From positions 1 to 5,849 of the forward strand of contig CAMOCI010000046.1 in NCBI GenBank assembly GCA_946610635.1: a stretch of DNA of 5,849 bases, given 5' to 3'. Each line of letters starts with the position of its first letter. Position 1 is the first letter of the stretch. A program made the translations under genes and the position numbers. Positions 1 to 5,388 of the stretch are shown piece after piece. The notes under the pieces were generated by a model. That model was not told the origin of the DNA. It ran no database searches and saw only the letters and a list, made by a program, of their open reading frames with translations. The DNA is from an uncultured Clostridia bacterium (GTDB taxonomy: Bacteria > Bacillota > Clostridia > Christensenellales > UBA1242).

Positions 1-158
1 GTACTCAAAATTGTTTTGGATAGTTCATTATTATGTGTCACAAAGTTAAAAAAGAAGTTTTGACTAGAATTAATCAAAAAACTATCGTCACCATAAATAT
101 TATAGCAACAATAGTAATTTTTTAACAAAACATGTTTTTTTAACTCAACAAATTTCAT
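1..158 (-). CDS. holA: DNA polymerase III delta subunit, N-terminal fragment (cut by window edge)
   Basis: This is the first 52 codons of HolA, the clamp-loader subunit that opens the beta sliding clamp during replication. The product starts MKFVELKKHVLLKNYYCCYN and continues with IYGDDSFL at residues 21-28. A leading F-x-E-L-K-K followed by a short strand and a Y-G-(D/E)-D-x-F-L turn is the usual N-terminus of the delta AAA+ fold. The frame stays open to the window edge, so only about the first sixth of the protein is present. It lies 67 bp downstream of comEC on the same strand, an order common in Bacillota. The ATG has no Shine-Dalgarno sequence. A promoter with an extended -10 lies so close that transcription should start at the ATG itself. 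The call rests on these N-terminal motifs plus the neighbour, so it is strong but not certain. Confidence 0.82.
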   Translation of the reverse strand, partial: MKFVELKKHVLLKNYYCCYNIYGDDSFLINSSQNFFFNFVTHNNELSKTILS

Positions 159-164
159 AGTGTT

Positions 165-193
165 ATTTTATCACAAATATTTTTTTTAGTAAA
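165..193 (-). promoter_or_regulatory. holA promoter with extended -10 (predicted leaderless mRNA)
   Basis: On the minus strand, -35 TTTACT (193-188), a 17-bp spacer ending in TGTGA (175-171), and -10 TAAAAT (170-165). The TGTGA forms a Gram-positive TRTGn extended -10. Six bases (164-159) separate the -10 from the ATG at 158, so the predicted start site is the A of the ATG. Whether holA is also read through from comEC is unknown, but no terminator is visible between them. Confidence 0.6.
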
Positions 194-225
194 CACTTTA
201 TTTGTGGCTTTTACATTTTTCTCAA

Positions 226-2445
226 CTACTCTAATACGTAGCATAGCAATTCATCATCTTGCAAAACTTCAACATTTTGCGCAAAACCATTTACTTTTTG
301 ACATATATATATTTTTGAATTTATAACAGAGTAACTGCTTTTAAAGTTTTTTGCATACAAATATTTATAATTTTGACTAAAAATGTTTTTTTGCGTTATG
401 ACATCGTTTGTTACACTACCAAGTATTTGCAAAATATTATTACCATTTATATTATATTTTACTGCAACATTTTTATTAGCATTTTTATAAATATCTATTT
501 TTATGGTGTTATCTGCAAAATTTACACTATCATCTTTAATAAAACTTAGTATATTTGATGAATATAAAGAGTTAGATAGTCCTAAAAATGCTCCATTATC
601 AAAATCACCAAACACACAAACATTTTTTGCATTAAATGTGTTTGATATATTTGCTACATTGTTTTGCAAGTCTTGATTATAGTTAAATATCAATATATAA
701 TCCAAATTTTTAACTCTATTGTTTTTTAGCATATTTTTTACATTGTTTAGACAAAAATCATCACTTTCTACATTACAAAGCACTGTTTTGCCCTGCTTTG
801 TTGTAAAAAATAGAGAATTACTCGCACTTTCCATAAAATATACTGAATTACTATTTATTAATCTGCTAGCATTGCATGTGCCTAAACTGGTTGATAAAAG
901 TAAGACAAAACAAAGTGAACTTATGCATTTTGATTTTACTGTCATCATAACATATGGACTGATTAAAAAACATACAAAATAATATATACATACCGAAATT
1001 ATACTAAAATTTAGCATTTCTATCATACCAAATTTTGCAAACACACCACTCCAATTTGTAACTATATTTACAAAGAATTGTGCGATATGCAAAATTAAAG
1101 GTGCACTAATCATTAAATTTATAAAGACAGCAAATAATAGCACAATAAACATAATTGTAAATAATGGCAAAACAATTAAATTACTAATAAAAGTTATTGG
1201 CGCAAATTTTCCAAAATATCTACATATCCATGGCAATGCACCAAGTGTTGCACCAAACATAACAGAAATTGAACTGCACAAAAACTGTGGTGGCTTTATT
1301 TTCGCTAGCAATTTACTAAACATATTTGCAAATAAGATAATTCCAAACACAGACCCAAAAGATAACAAAAAGCCAATATCAAATAAGTATAGTGGTTGAA
1401 AGAGCAGAACTATAATACCTGCAAATGAAATATTAGATAGACTGTCGTTTCTTTCACCCAATATCATACCAAGCATTAAACTCAAACTCATTACACTAGC
1501 TCTAAACACACTTGCAGAAAAATTACATAGTATGTTATAAATTAGCAAAATAATCAGTATTACAAAAAACTGATATTTCTTTTTAACTTTAAACTTTTTT
1601 AACAAGAATAATAGAACAGAAACAAAGATACCTATATGTAATCCACTAACTGCCAAAATGTGAGCAAGACCACCATTTTTGAATATCAAATTATAATTTT
1701 CGCTCAATAGTGATTTATCACCAAAAAGCACAGTATAGCAAAAGCCTGCATTTTCTTCTGATAAATTATTAAATAATATGTGTTTCGTGTCATCTTTAAG
1801 TTTATCAGTTAATATTGCTCTACCCTGTTTTTTTGCAACTTCGTCGGCATTAATAGAACAATAGTAATGCACTTTGCTTTTTAAAACGCTTGTGTTAATT
1901 TTGCCATTTGTAACAAGTTTAGACTGAGTTAAATAAGCAGTAAATTCTAGAACATCACCTACACAAAAAGCATCATCAACATTTGCTTTGATATTAAACT
2001 TATAAGTTTTTCCATCTATCTTAACATTGCCCAGCAAAAGTTTTGTGGAACCATTTATGATAGATACTTCTTTGACACTAGCGGTAATTGTATAATTATC
2101 ACTTTTTAAATCTCTTTTACTATTAATTGTAAAACTTAATGCTGATAACCCTGCTGTTATGGTGGCAGTTACTAGCACCAAAATACTTATAATCTTTACA
2201 CTTTTTATACCAAACACTTTTAAAAATCCATCTAATATTTTTATTTTAAAAACTGATAAGATAAGTAGTATTAAATTAAAAAGCAAAAATACAGAATAAA
2301 TTATGATTGGTACAATATTGCCAAGAAAAATATTGATAACAGAATATACTGCACCAATAAAACAAAAAAATAAAATAAGCAATGGTCTAAAATTAACAAA
2401 TCTTTTCACTTTTCTTTTGTACCTAAAATTACCAAATTTTACCAA
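226..2445 (-). CDS. comEC: ComEC/Rec2-family DNA-uptake channel with degenerate metallo-beta-lactamase-like domain
   Basis: ComEC is the polytopic membrane protein that passes single-stranded DNA into the cell during transformation. The 739-aa length is near the family norm of about 750. Order of parts: basic N-terminus and membrane segments (about 20-105); an OB-like DUF4131 region (about 110-205); the Competence domain (about 230-500) with GDKSLLS (242-248), GLAHILAVSGLHIGI (259-273), FRASVM (314-319), LLSFGSVFGII (360-370) and a TLGALPW...YFGKFAPITF...NLIVLPL block (400-428); a last membrane segment (about 505-525); and a beta-rich C-terminal domain (about 530-739). That C-terminal domain aligns in outline with the usual ComEC MBL-like domain. 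However, its expected D-V-G-Q-G-D is E-S-A-S-N-S (539-544) and its HxHxDH loop is F-N-Y-N-Q-D (587-592). There is no histidine after residue 453, so metal-dependent nuclease activity looks lost. The start is uncertain: TTG at 2445 has no clear Shine-Dalgarno; GTG at 2409 (residue 13) has AGGT 11 bases upstream and leaves all membrane segments intact. Stop is TAG. Confidence 0.93.
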   Translation of the reverse strand: MVKFGNFRYKRKVKRFVNFRPLLILFFCFIGAVYSVINIFLGNIVPIIIYSVFLLFNLILLILSVFKIKILDGFLKVFGIKSVKIISILVLVTATITAGLSALSFTINSKRDLKSDNYTITASVKEVSIINGSTKLLLGNVKIDGKTYKFNIKANVDDAFCVGDVLEFTAYLTQSKLVTNGKINTSVLKSKVHYYCSINADEVAKKQGRAILTDKLKDDTKHILFNNLSEENAGFCYTVLFGDKSLLSENYNLIFKNGGLAHILAVSGLHIGIFVSVLLFLLKKFKVKKKYQFFVILIILLIYNILCNFSASVFRASVMSLSLMLGMILGERNDSLSNISFAGIIVLLFQPLYLFDIGFLLSFGSVFGIILFANMFSKLLAKIKPPQFLCSSISVMFGATLGALPWICRYFGKFAPITFISNLIVLPLFTIMFIVLLFAVFINLMISAPLILHIAQFFVNIVTNWSGVFAKFGMIEMLNFSIISVCIYYFVCFLISPYVMMTVKSKCISSLCFVLLLSTSLGTCNASRLINSNSVYFMESASNSLFFTTKQGKTVLCNVESDDFCLNNVKNMLKNNRVKNLDYILIFNYNQDLQNNVANISNTFNAKNVCVFGDFDNGAFLGLSNSLYSSNILSFIKDDSVNFADNTIKIDIYKNANKNVAVKYNINGNNILQILGSVTNDVITQKNIFSQNYKYLYAKNFKSSYSVINSKIYICQKVNGFAQNVEVLQDDELLCYVLE

Positions 2446-2500
2446 TAATATTTTAACATTATGTAGTTATATTTCCATATATTATTTAAACTAAATATAT

Positions 2501-2529
2501 CATTTATCACGATATTTTTAATATCTCAA
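2501..2529 (-). promoter_or_regulatory. Weak candidate comEC promoter overlapping the XRE operator
   Basis: On the minus strand, TTGAGA (2529-2524) is followed by 17 bp and TAAATG (2506-2501), with TGA just before the -10 as in an extended -10 element. The -35 is one base from consensus, but the -10 matches poorly (3 of 6). The leader to the TTG start would be about 49 nt. The -35 lies inside the inverted repeat at 2519-2541, so a protein bound there would be expected to block it. This is a suggestion only. Confidence 0.3.
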
Positions 2530-2541
2530 TTTAAGATATTA
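2511..2541. promoter_or_regulatory. Probable operator: perfect inverted repeat between comEC and the XRE gene
   Basis: Arms TAATATCT (2519-2526) and AGATATTA (2534-2541) are perfectly complementary around a 7-bp centre, CAATTTA. A third half-site, GATATT (2511-2516), sits upstream and forms a second palindrome with the left arm (GATATT-TTT-AATATC, 2511-2525). The right arm overlaps the -10-like TATTAT (2537-2542) just before the repressor's ATG. Tandem dyads beside a Cro/CI-type gene are typical autoregulatory operators; that this protein binds them is inference. Confidence 0.6.
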
Positions 2542-2553
2542 TAAAATTAAAAT
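2537..2553 (+). promoter_or_regulatory. Candidate -10 region of the XRE gene (near-leaderless)
   Basis: TATTAT (2537-2542) and TAAAAT (2542-2547) are alternative -10 hexamers. The second has exactly six bases between it and the ATG at 2554, the spacing also seen at holA and at the gene starting at 3663. No good -35 is visible 16-18 bp upstream. There is no Shine-Dalgarno, and an in-frame TAA lies at 2548-2550, so the ATG is the first possible start in this frame. Confidence 0.4.
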
Positions 2554-2766
2554 ATGGTACAAACAAGGTTAAAAGAATTAAGATTAGAACATAACAAAAA
2601 ACAAATAGAAATTGCTAGTATATTAAAAGTTCAACAAAATACATATAGTCAATATGAAACAGGCAAAAATGAAATACCCCTAGAATTTTTAATAAAACTC
2701 GCAAAATTTTATAATGTTACAACAGATTATATTTTAATGTTAAGTGATATTGATATGCCATATTAA
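2554..2766 (+). CDS. XRE-family (Cro/CI-type HTH) transcriptional repressor, 70 aa
   Basis: This is a single-domain DNA-binding protein. Residues 6-61 form the five-helix HTH_3 fold: L-K-E-L-R (6-10), K-K-Q-I-E-I-A-S-I-L (15-24) as the first HTH helix, V-Q-Q-N-T-Y-S-Q-Y-E (26-35) as the recognition helix, then G-K-N-E-I-P-L-E-F-L-I-K-L-A-K-F-Y-N-V (37-55) and D-Y-I-L (58-61). All of these are hallmark positions of the family. Only nine residues follow, so there is no ligand, protease or oligomerisation domain. It diverges from comEC across 108 bp and faces greA tail to tail. The tandem dyad overlapping its own promoter suggests negative autoregulation. No toxin-like partner, integrase or phage gene lies nearby, so a stand-alone chromosomal regulator is the simplest reading. 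Its targets are unknown; comEC is the obvious candidate by position. Confidence 0.92.
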   Translation: MVQTRLKELRLEHNKKQIEIASILKVQQNTYSQYETGKNEIPLEFLIKLAKFYNVTTDYILMLSDIDMPY

Positions 2767-2846
2767 TTAGTTAAGGACTATTTTGTTGGGTTATATATAA
2801 AGTTATCACTACACAAGTTGGTAACATTTGTAATAATTTACACACT

Positions 2847-2879
2847 AAAAAACCATAACATTATTTGTTATGGTTTTTT
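2847..2879. terminator. Bidirectional intrinsic terminator between the XRE gene and greA
   Basis: The arms AAAAAACCATAACA (2847-2860) and TGTTATGGTTTTTT (2866-2879) are perfectly complementary over 14 bp with a 5-base loop, TTATT. The outer A/T run gives a U-tract on either strand, so one hairpin can end both the plus-strand repressor transcript and the minus-strand greA transcript. The 80 bp between the repressor stop and this hairpin hold only a weak 7-bp stem with one G-U pair (2802-2808 with 2819-2825). Confidence 0.9.
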
Positions 2880-2901
2880 ATGTTTAAAATTTAACTACAA
2901 A

Positions 2902-3372
2902 TTATAATTCAATTTTAACAATTTTATAACTTGCTAAACCTGCTGGTGTTTCAACCTCTACAACACTACCAACTTTTTTACCTAGTATTGCAGCACCAAG
3001 TGGGCTTGAATTGCTGATAATACCATTAAGTGGGTCACTATCAGTTGAGCCCATAAGAGTATATTTCACTTCTTCATCAAACTCTTCATCATACAAAGTA
3101 ACCTTAGAGCCTACACCAACAACTTTTGTATTTAAGCTATCTTTTGTAATAATTTTTGCATTTTTAATTCTGTTTTCAAGCTCTAATATTTTAAGTTCGA
3201 GTTGTGCTTCTTTTGTTTTTGCTGCATCATACTCTGAGTTTTCACTCAAATCACCATAACTTTTAGCTTCGCCAATCATTTTAGCAACTTCTATTCTTTC
3301 TATTGTCTTTAATCTTTCAAGTTCCTTTTTTGTATCTTCCAAACCTTCTGGTGTTAAAAAAATTTCTTCCAT
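2902..3372 (-). CDS. greA: Transcription elongation factor GreA
   Basis: GreA rescues backtracked RNA polymerase by inserting its coiled coil into the secondary channel and stimulating cleavage of the transcript 3' end. The 156-aa product matches the family length (158 in E. coli). Residues 1-75 form the antiparallel coiled coil. The tip carries the family signature YGDLSENSEY (39-48), with the catalytic-tip acids D41 and E44 in the same positions as in E. coli GreA. Residues about 80-156 are the FKBP-like C-terminal domain, including SNSSPLGAAILGKKVG and the closing V-E-V-E-T-P-A-G strand. The start is the ATG at 3372, preceded by GGAGG (3381-3377) four bases upstream. A TTG six codons further upstream opens the same frame, but it overlaps the T-tract before the Shine-Dalgarno, and the GGAGG would then be coding; I reject it. 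The gene stands alone, with its own promoter and a roughly 100-nt structured leader. Confidence 0.97.
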   Translation of the reverse strand: MEEIFLTPEGLEDTKKELERLKTIERIEVAKMIGEAKSYGDLSENSEYDAAKTKEAQLELKILELENRIKNAKIITKDSLNTKVVGVGSKVTLYDEEFDEEVKYTLMGSTDSDPLNGIISNSSPLGAAILGKKVGSVVEVETPAGLASYKIVKIEL

Positions 3373-3381
3373 TATTCCTCC

Positions 3382-3421
3382 AAAAAACAAGAAAACGCAT
3401 AAATCTATTTGCGTTTATCTT
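3382..3421 (-). terminator. Terminator-like hairpin in the greA leader (possible attenuator)
   Basis: On the minus strand, AAGATAAACGCA (3421-3410) pairs with TGCGTTTTCTT (3399-3389): 11 base pairs with a single bulged T at 3417 and a 10-base loop. G and six T residues follow (3388-3382), then at once the greA Shine-Dalgarno GGAGG (3381-3377). Hairpin plus T-run has the form of an intrinsic terminator, yet it lies between the greA promoter and its start codon. It could end transcription early, or hide or expose the ribosome binding site. The stem has only four G-C pairs, so its strength is uncertain. Confidence 0.5.
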
Positions 3422-3430
3422 ACAAATAAA

Positions 3431-3460
3431 AAATGCCAACAAATTTAAAAATTTGCCAAC
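3431..3460. repeat. Short direct repeat in the greA leader
   Basis: TGCCAAC occurs at 3434-3440 and 3454-3460, exactly 20 bp apart (about two DNA turns), flanking the AT-rich palindrome AAATTT-AA-AAATTT. Read on the greA strand these are two GTTGGCA units inside the 5' leader. They could be a protein-binding pair on DNA or a repeated RNA motif; nothing here decides between these. Confidence 0.4.
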
Positions 3461-3478
3461 TTTATTTTATGTGCATAT

Positions 3479-3507
3479 AAAATATCACAAATTTAAAACT
3501 TTGTCAA
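3479..3507 (-). promoter_or_regulatory. greA promoter
   Basis: On the minus strand, consensus -35 TTGACA (3507-3502), a 17-bp spacer ending in TGTGA (3489-3485), and -10 TATTTT (3484-3479). The TGTGA forms an extended -10. The predicted start is about 3472, giving a leader of about 100 nt that holds the GTTGGCA repeats, the hairpin and a good Shine-Dalgarno. Confidence 0.7.
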
Positions 3508-3627
3508 TTAATTTAGTAATTTTGAATTTTATTTTATGTAAATCTTATATATTATTTCTATTTTCATTTTATTTATGCACTATATATAATATTCATCAAA
3601 AATATATAAATGTTAAAAGATTTTTGT

Positions 3628-3656
3628 TTTAAAAAATTAAAAATATGTGATATTAT
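3628..3656 (+). promoter_or_regulatory. Promoter of the 86-aa gene, extended -10 (predicted leaderless mRNA)
   Basis: TTTAAA (3628-3633) is a modest -35. After a 17-bp spacer ending in TGTGA (3646-3650) comes -10 TATTAT (3651-3656). Six bases then lead to the ATG at 3663, so the predicted transcription start is the start codon. There is no Shine-Dalgarno. The geometry is the same as at holA. Confidence 0.6.
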
Positions 3657-3662
3657 ATAAAT

Positions 3663-3923
3663 ATGTTTAAATTATGGGCAAAACAATATGATGAAAATAA
3701 TAGAATAATAAAACATAAAACCTATGAGTTTAGTCAGGATTTTGATGTTAAATTTTTGCGTGCATACCTAGAAGTTATTTGCAATGATTTAAAAATAGAA
3801 ACTCCATTAGTTTTAACATCTCATTATATAACTTTTAACAACTTTAACAAAGTAAGATTTTGTGCAACTGATTTTGTTGATATTATTGATTTTAAGTATT
3901 TTGGAGTAGAATTAATACCTTAA
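3663..3923 (+). CDS. Conserved hypothetical protein, 86 aa, resembles a clostridial family
   Basis: This is a small soluble protein with no signal peptide or membrane segment. It starts M-F-K-L-W-A-K, followed by a polar turn and a second strand ending Y-E-F, which suggests an N-terminal beta hairpin. Residues about 30-48 look helical (L-R-A-Y-L-E-V-I-C-N-D-L). The C-terminal half runs T-P-L-V-L-T-S-H, F-N-N-F-N-K-V-R-F, D-F-V-D-I-I-D-F and G-V-E-L-I. From memory, this layout matches a small protein common in Clostridia, with P-x-x-L-x-K/S-H, F-x-x-F-x-x-x-x-F and D-F-(I/V)-E-x-(I/V)-D-F blocks and no known function; I cannot check this here. No catalytic pattern is apparent. The ORF is credible because it has a well-placed promoter, is the only open frame in this stretch and is followed by a terminator. 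It shares its upstream region with greA, divergently. Confidence 0.78.
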   Translation: MFKLWAKQYDENNRIIKHKTYEFSQDFDVKFLRAYLEVICNDLKIETPLVLTSHYITFNNFNKVRFCATDFVDIIDFKYFGVELIP

Positions 3924-3930
3924 TTATTAA

Positions 3931-3964
3931 AATACGTTTTATATTTATAAAATGAAAACGTATT
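3931..3964. repeat. Inverted repeat downstream of the 86-aa gene
   Basis: The arms AATACGTTTT (3931-3940) and AAAACGTATT (3955-3964) are perfectly complementary over 10 bp around a 14-base loop. They lie just after the stop codon, about 30 bp before a stronger terminator. No T-run follows on the plus strand, so it is not a classical terminator. It may instead protect the mRNA 3' end or bind a protein. Confidence 0.5.
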
Positions 3965-3996
3965 AATGTATTAAATTAAATTTAAATATAAATAAA

Positions 3997-4024
3997 AACA
4001 CACTAATTATAAGATTAGTGTGTT
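3997..4024. terminator. Bidirectional intrinsic terminator between the 86-aa and 394-aa genes
   Basis: The arms AACACACTAAT (3997-4007) and ATTAGTGTGTT (4014-4024) pair perfectly over 11 bp with a 6-base loop, TATAAG. A T-run follows on the plus strand (4026-4031) and a run of A precedes it (T on the minus strand). On the minus strand it starts a few bases after the stop codon of the 394-aa gene; its plus-strand T-run overlaps that stop codon. Confidence 0.88.
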
Positions 4025-4029
4025 ATTTT

Positions 4030-5214
4030 TTACTTTTTTAATGTTAAAACTTCTTCATTGCTAACTTCTTTTAATTTTGCCTTTTTGTTTGCTTTTCTGG
4101 TTCTATTTGATTTACTTTTTGCCAAAACATTTTTAATTTCGCTTTCATTTAAACTTTCAAACAAATATTTGATGCCTTCTTCATCATGATTAGCCTTAAA
4201 TGCTTCATAAGTTGAAAGTTGAACTGTTAATTCTCTTGCTGCAAGTTTATAATCAACTTCATCAATTGCTTTTAATTCAAAGTATAATTCTGGAACTATA
4301 GAAACACAACGTTTAACAAGTTTTGTTTTTTCAGCTTCTGTAAAAGAATTAATTGATGAGTTACAAAGCAAACCAAGTAAATGTAGTCTGTATTCTTCAT
4401 AATTTAGTTTTGATTTTTTAATTGATTTTTTTGCTTGATTTGGAATTGTATATAATACTCTATTATTCCATTTATGTAATGCCTTTGCAGGAACAACTTT
4501 GCCTTTTTCTGGATTTCTCTTTAAAGTTTCGTTTGCTGCAGTTGTTGACCTTGTTGTCATTTTATTACTTTGAACTTTTTCAAAAAATGATTTGCTATCA
4601 ATTCTATCAGCAATAGATTGAGCAAATTTATCAAACTCATTCAAGTTTTTTCTTGGTCTAAAATAAAGATTCATAGCTCTTTGAAGTTGAGTTCTTAATG
4701 TAGAATATCTTACACTTTTTGTACCATCTTTTTTTGTTCCTTCAGTTTTAACTCTTTCATCTAGTACTTTGCAATTACTAAACAATACTTCTGGATTTTT
4801 GACAAACGCCTTAATAAAAGTTTCCATTGTTATTAAATCTTGCAAAGATGGCATATCATCAAGTTCCAAAATAAGTTCTGGTTGGTTTGCACACGCAATA
4901 TTAACTATTGTTACATTTGAAATAGTATCGTTTTTGTCTACCAAATCATAAACATTGGCACCATTTTTTGTTGCAATATCTATAAGTGGTACACAATTTT
5001 TACCTTTTAGTTTGCCAATAATGTATCCTAACAAATATGGCTCCTTTTCAATAGTTTTTGCCAAAAAAGTCTCATCATAAGCACGTTCCATTAACTTATC
5101 AGCAATTTGACTTTGTTGCTCTACGCTTAACTCTCTAAACTTTTCTTCTCTTTCTGCTACGCTTTGTTTTTTAGAACTAAATATTTTTGAAAATAAATCT
5201 TTTAAAATACCCAT
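4030..5214 (-). CDS. Unknown 394-aa helical protein with proline-marked repeats and a basic tail
   Basis: I do not recognise a family. There is no signal peptide or clear membrane segment; the protein looks cytoplasmic and mostly alpha-helical. Residues 1-16 (M-G-I-L-K-D-L-F-S-K-I-F-S-S-K-K) could form a short amphipathic helix, possibly for peripheral membrane contact. Four segments of about 18 residues align with a proline at the same place: 48-65 (P59), 101-118 (P112), 130-147 (P141) and 297-314 (P308). In each, hydrophobic residues precede the proline and (E/Y)-(L/V)-(L/I/Y) follows, suggesting repeated helix pairs. The middle (150-270) is basic and polar, with Y-F-R-P-R-K (184-189) and one Trp (W249). 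Residues 361-382 are strongly basic (K-S-K-S-N-R-T-R-K-A-N-K-K-A-K-L-K), suited to binding nucleic acid or ribosomes; that is inference. The start is well fixed: ATG at 5214 with AAGAGG five bases upstream, behind a consensus promoter. It is transcribed alone. Confidence 0.88.
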   Translation of the reverse strand: MGILKDLFSKIFSSKKQSVAEREEKFRELSVEQQSQIADKLMERAYDETFLAKTIEKEPYLLGYIIGKLKGKNCVPLIDIATKNGANVYDLVDKNDTISNVTIVNIACANQPELILELDDMPSLQDLITMETFIKAFVKNPEVLFSNCKVLDERVKTEGTKKDGTKSVRYSTLRTQLQRAMNLYFRPRKNLNEFDKFAQSIADRIDSKSFFEKVQSNKMTTRSTTAANETLKRNPEKGKVVPAKALHKWNNRVLYTIPNQAKKSIKKSKLNYEEYRLHLLGLLCNSSINSFTEAEKTKLVKRCVSIVPELYFELKAIDEVDYKLAARELTVQLSTYEAFKANHDEEGIKYLFESLNESEIKNVLAKSKSNRTRKANKKAKLKEVSNEEVLTLKK

Positions 5215-5219
5215 AATTA

Positions 5220-5260
5220 CCTCTTGAATTAATTATACAACCAAATATTTTCAATGTCAA
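5220..5260 (-). promoter_or_regulatory. Consensus promoter and ribosome binding site of the 394-aa gene
   Basis: On the minus strand, TTGACA (5260-5255), a 17-bp spacer and TATAAT (5237-5232): a full match to the housekeeping sigma consensus. The predicted start, about 5225, is the first base of the Shine-Dalgarno AAGAGG (5225-5220). That leaves an 11-nt leader made of little more than the ribosome binding site. It should be a strong constitutive promoter unless a repressor acts; no clear operator is visible. Confidence 0.85.
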
Positions 5261-5388
5261 TAGTGATTTTTATTTTTTAATAAATTATTAAGATAATAAT
5301 AAAAATTACTTACAGAAATGGTATTAAAACATAAAAATAAAAAAGTACAAGTTGTAATATTTTTTTTAGCCTTGCAAATAATAAGAAT

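Noticed and set aside
719..982. 87-codon plus-strand open frame inside comEC
   Set aside because: It is antisense to a strongly supported gene, has no recognisable domain and no ribosome binding site, so it is a shadow frame.
2554..2766. XRE gene as the antitoxin of a toxin-antitoxin pair
   Set aside because: No adjacent same-strand small ORF exists; the gene is followed by a terminator and a convergent greA, and preceded by the divergent comEC.
2802..2825. Possible small-RNA hairpin between the XRE gene and its terminator
   Set aside because: The stem is only 7 bp including a G-U pair, with a 10-base loop and no promoter, so it is too weak to call.
3373..3390. TTG at 3390 as the greA start, giving six extra residues
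   Set aside because: The GGAGG Shine-Dalgarno would then be coding, and the ATG at 3372 gives the normal GreA N-terminus and length.
3303..3632. 109-codon plus-strand open frame overlapping the 5' end of greA and its upstream region
   Set aside because: It starts antisense inside greA and runs through the greA promoter and leader. Its composition is that of translated AT-rich noncoding DNA, and it lacks a ribosome binding site.
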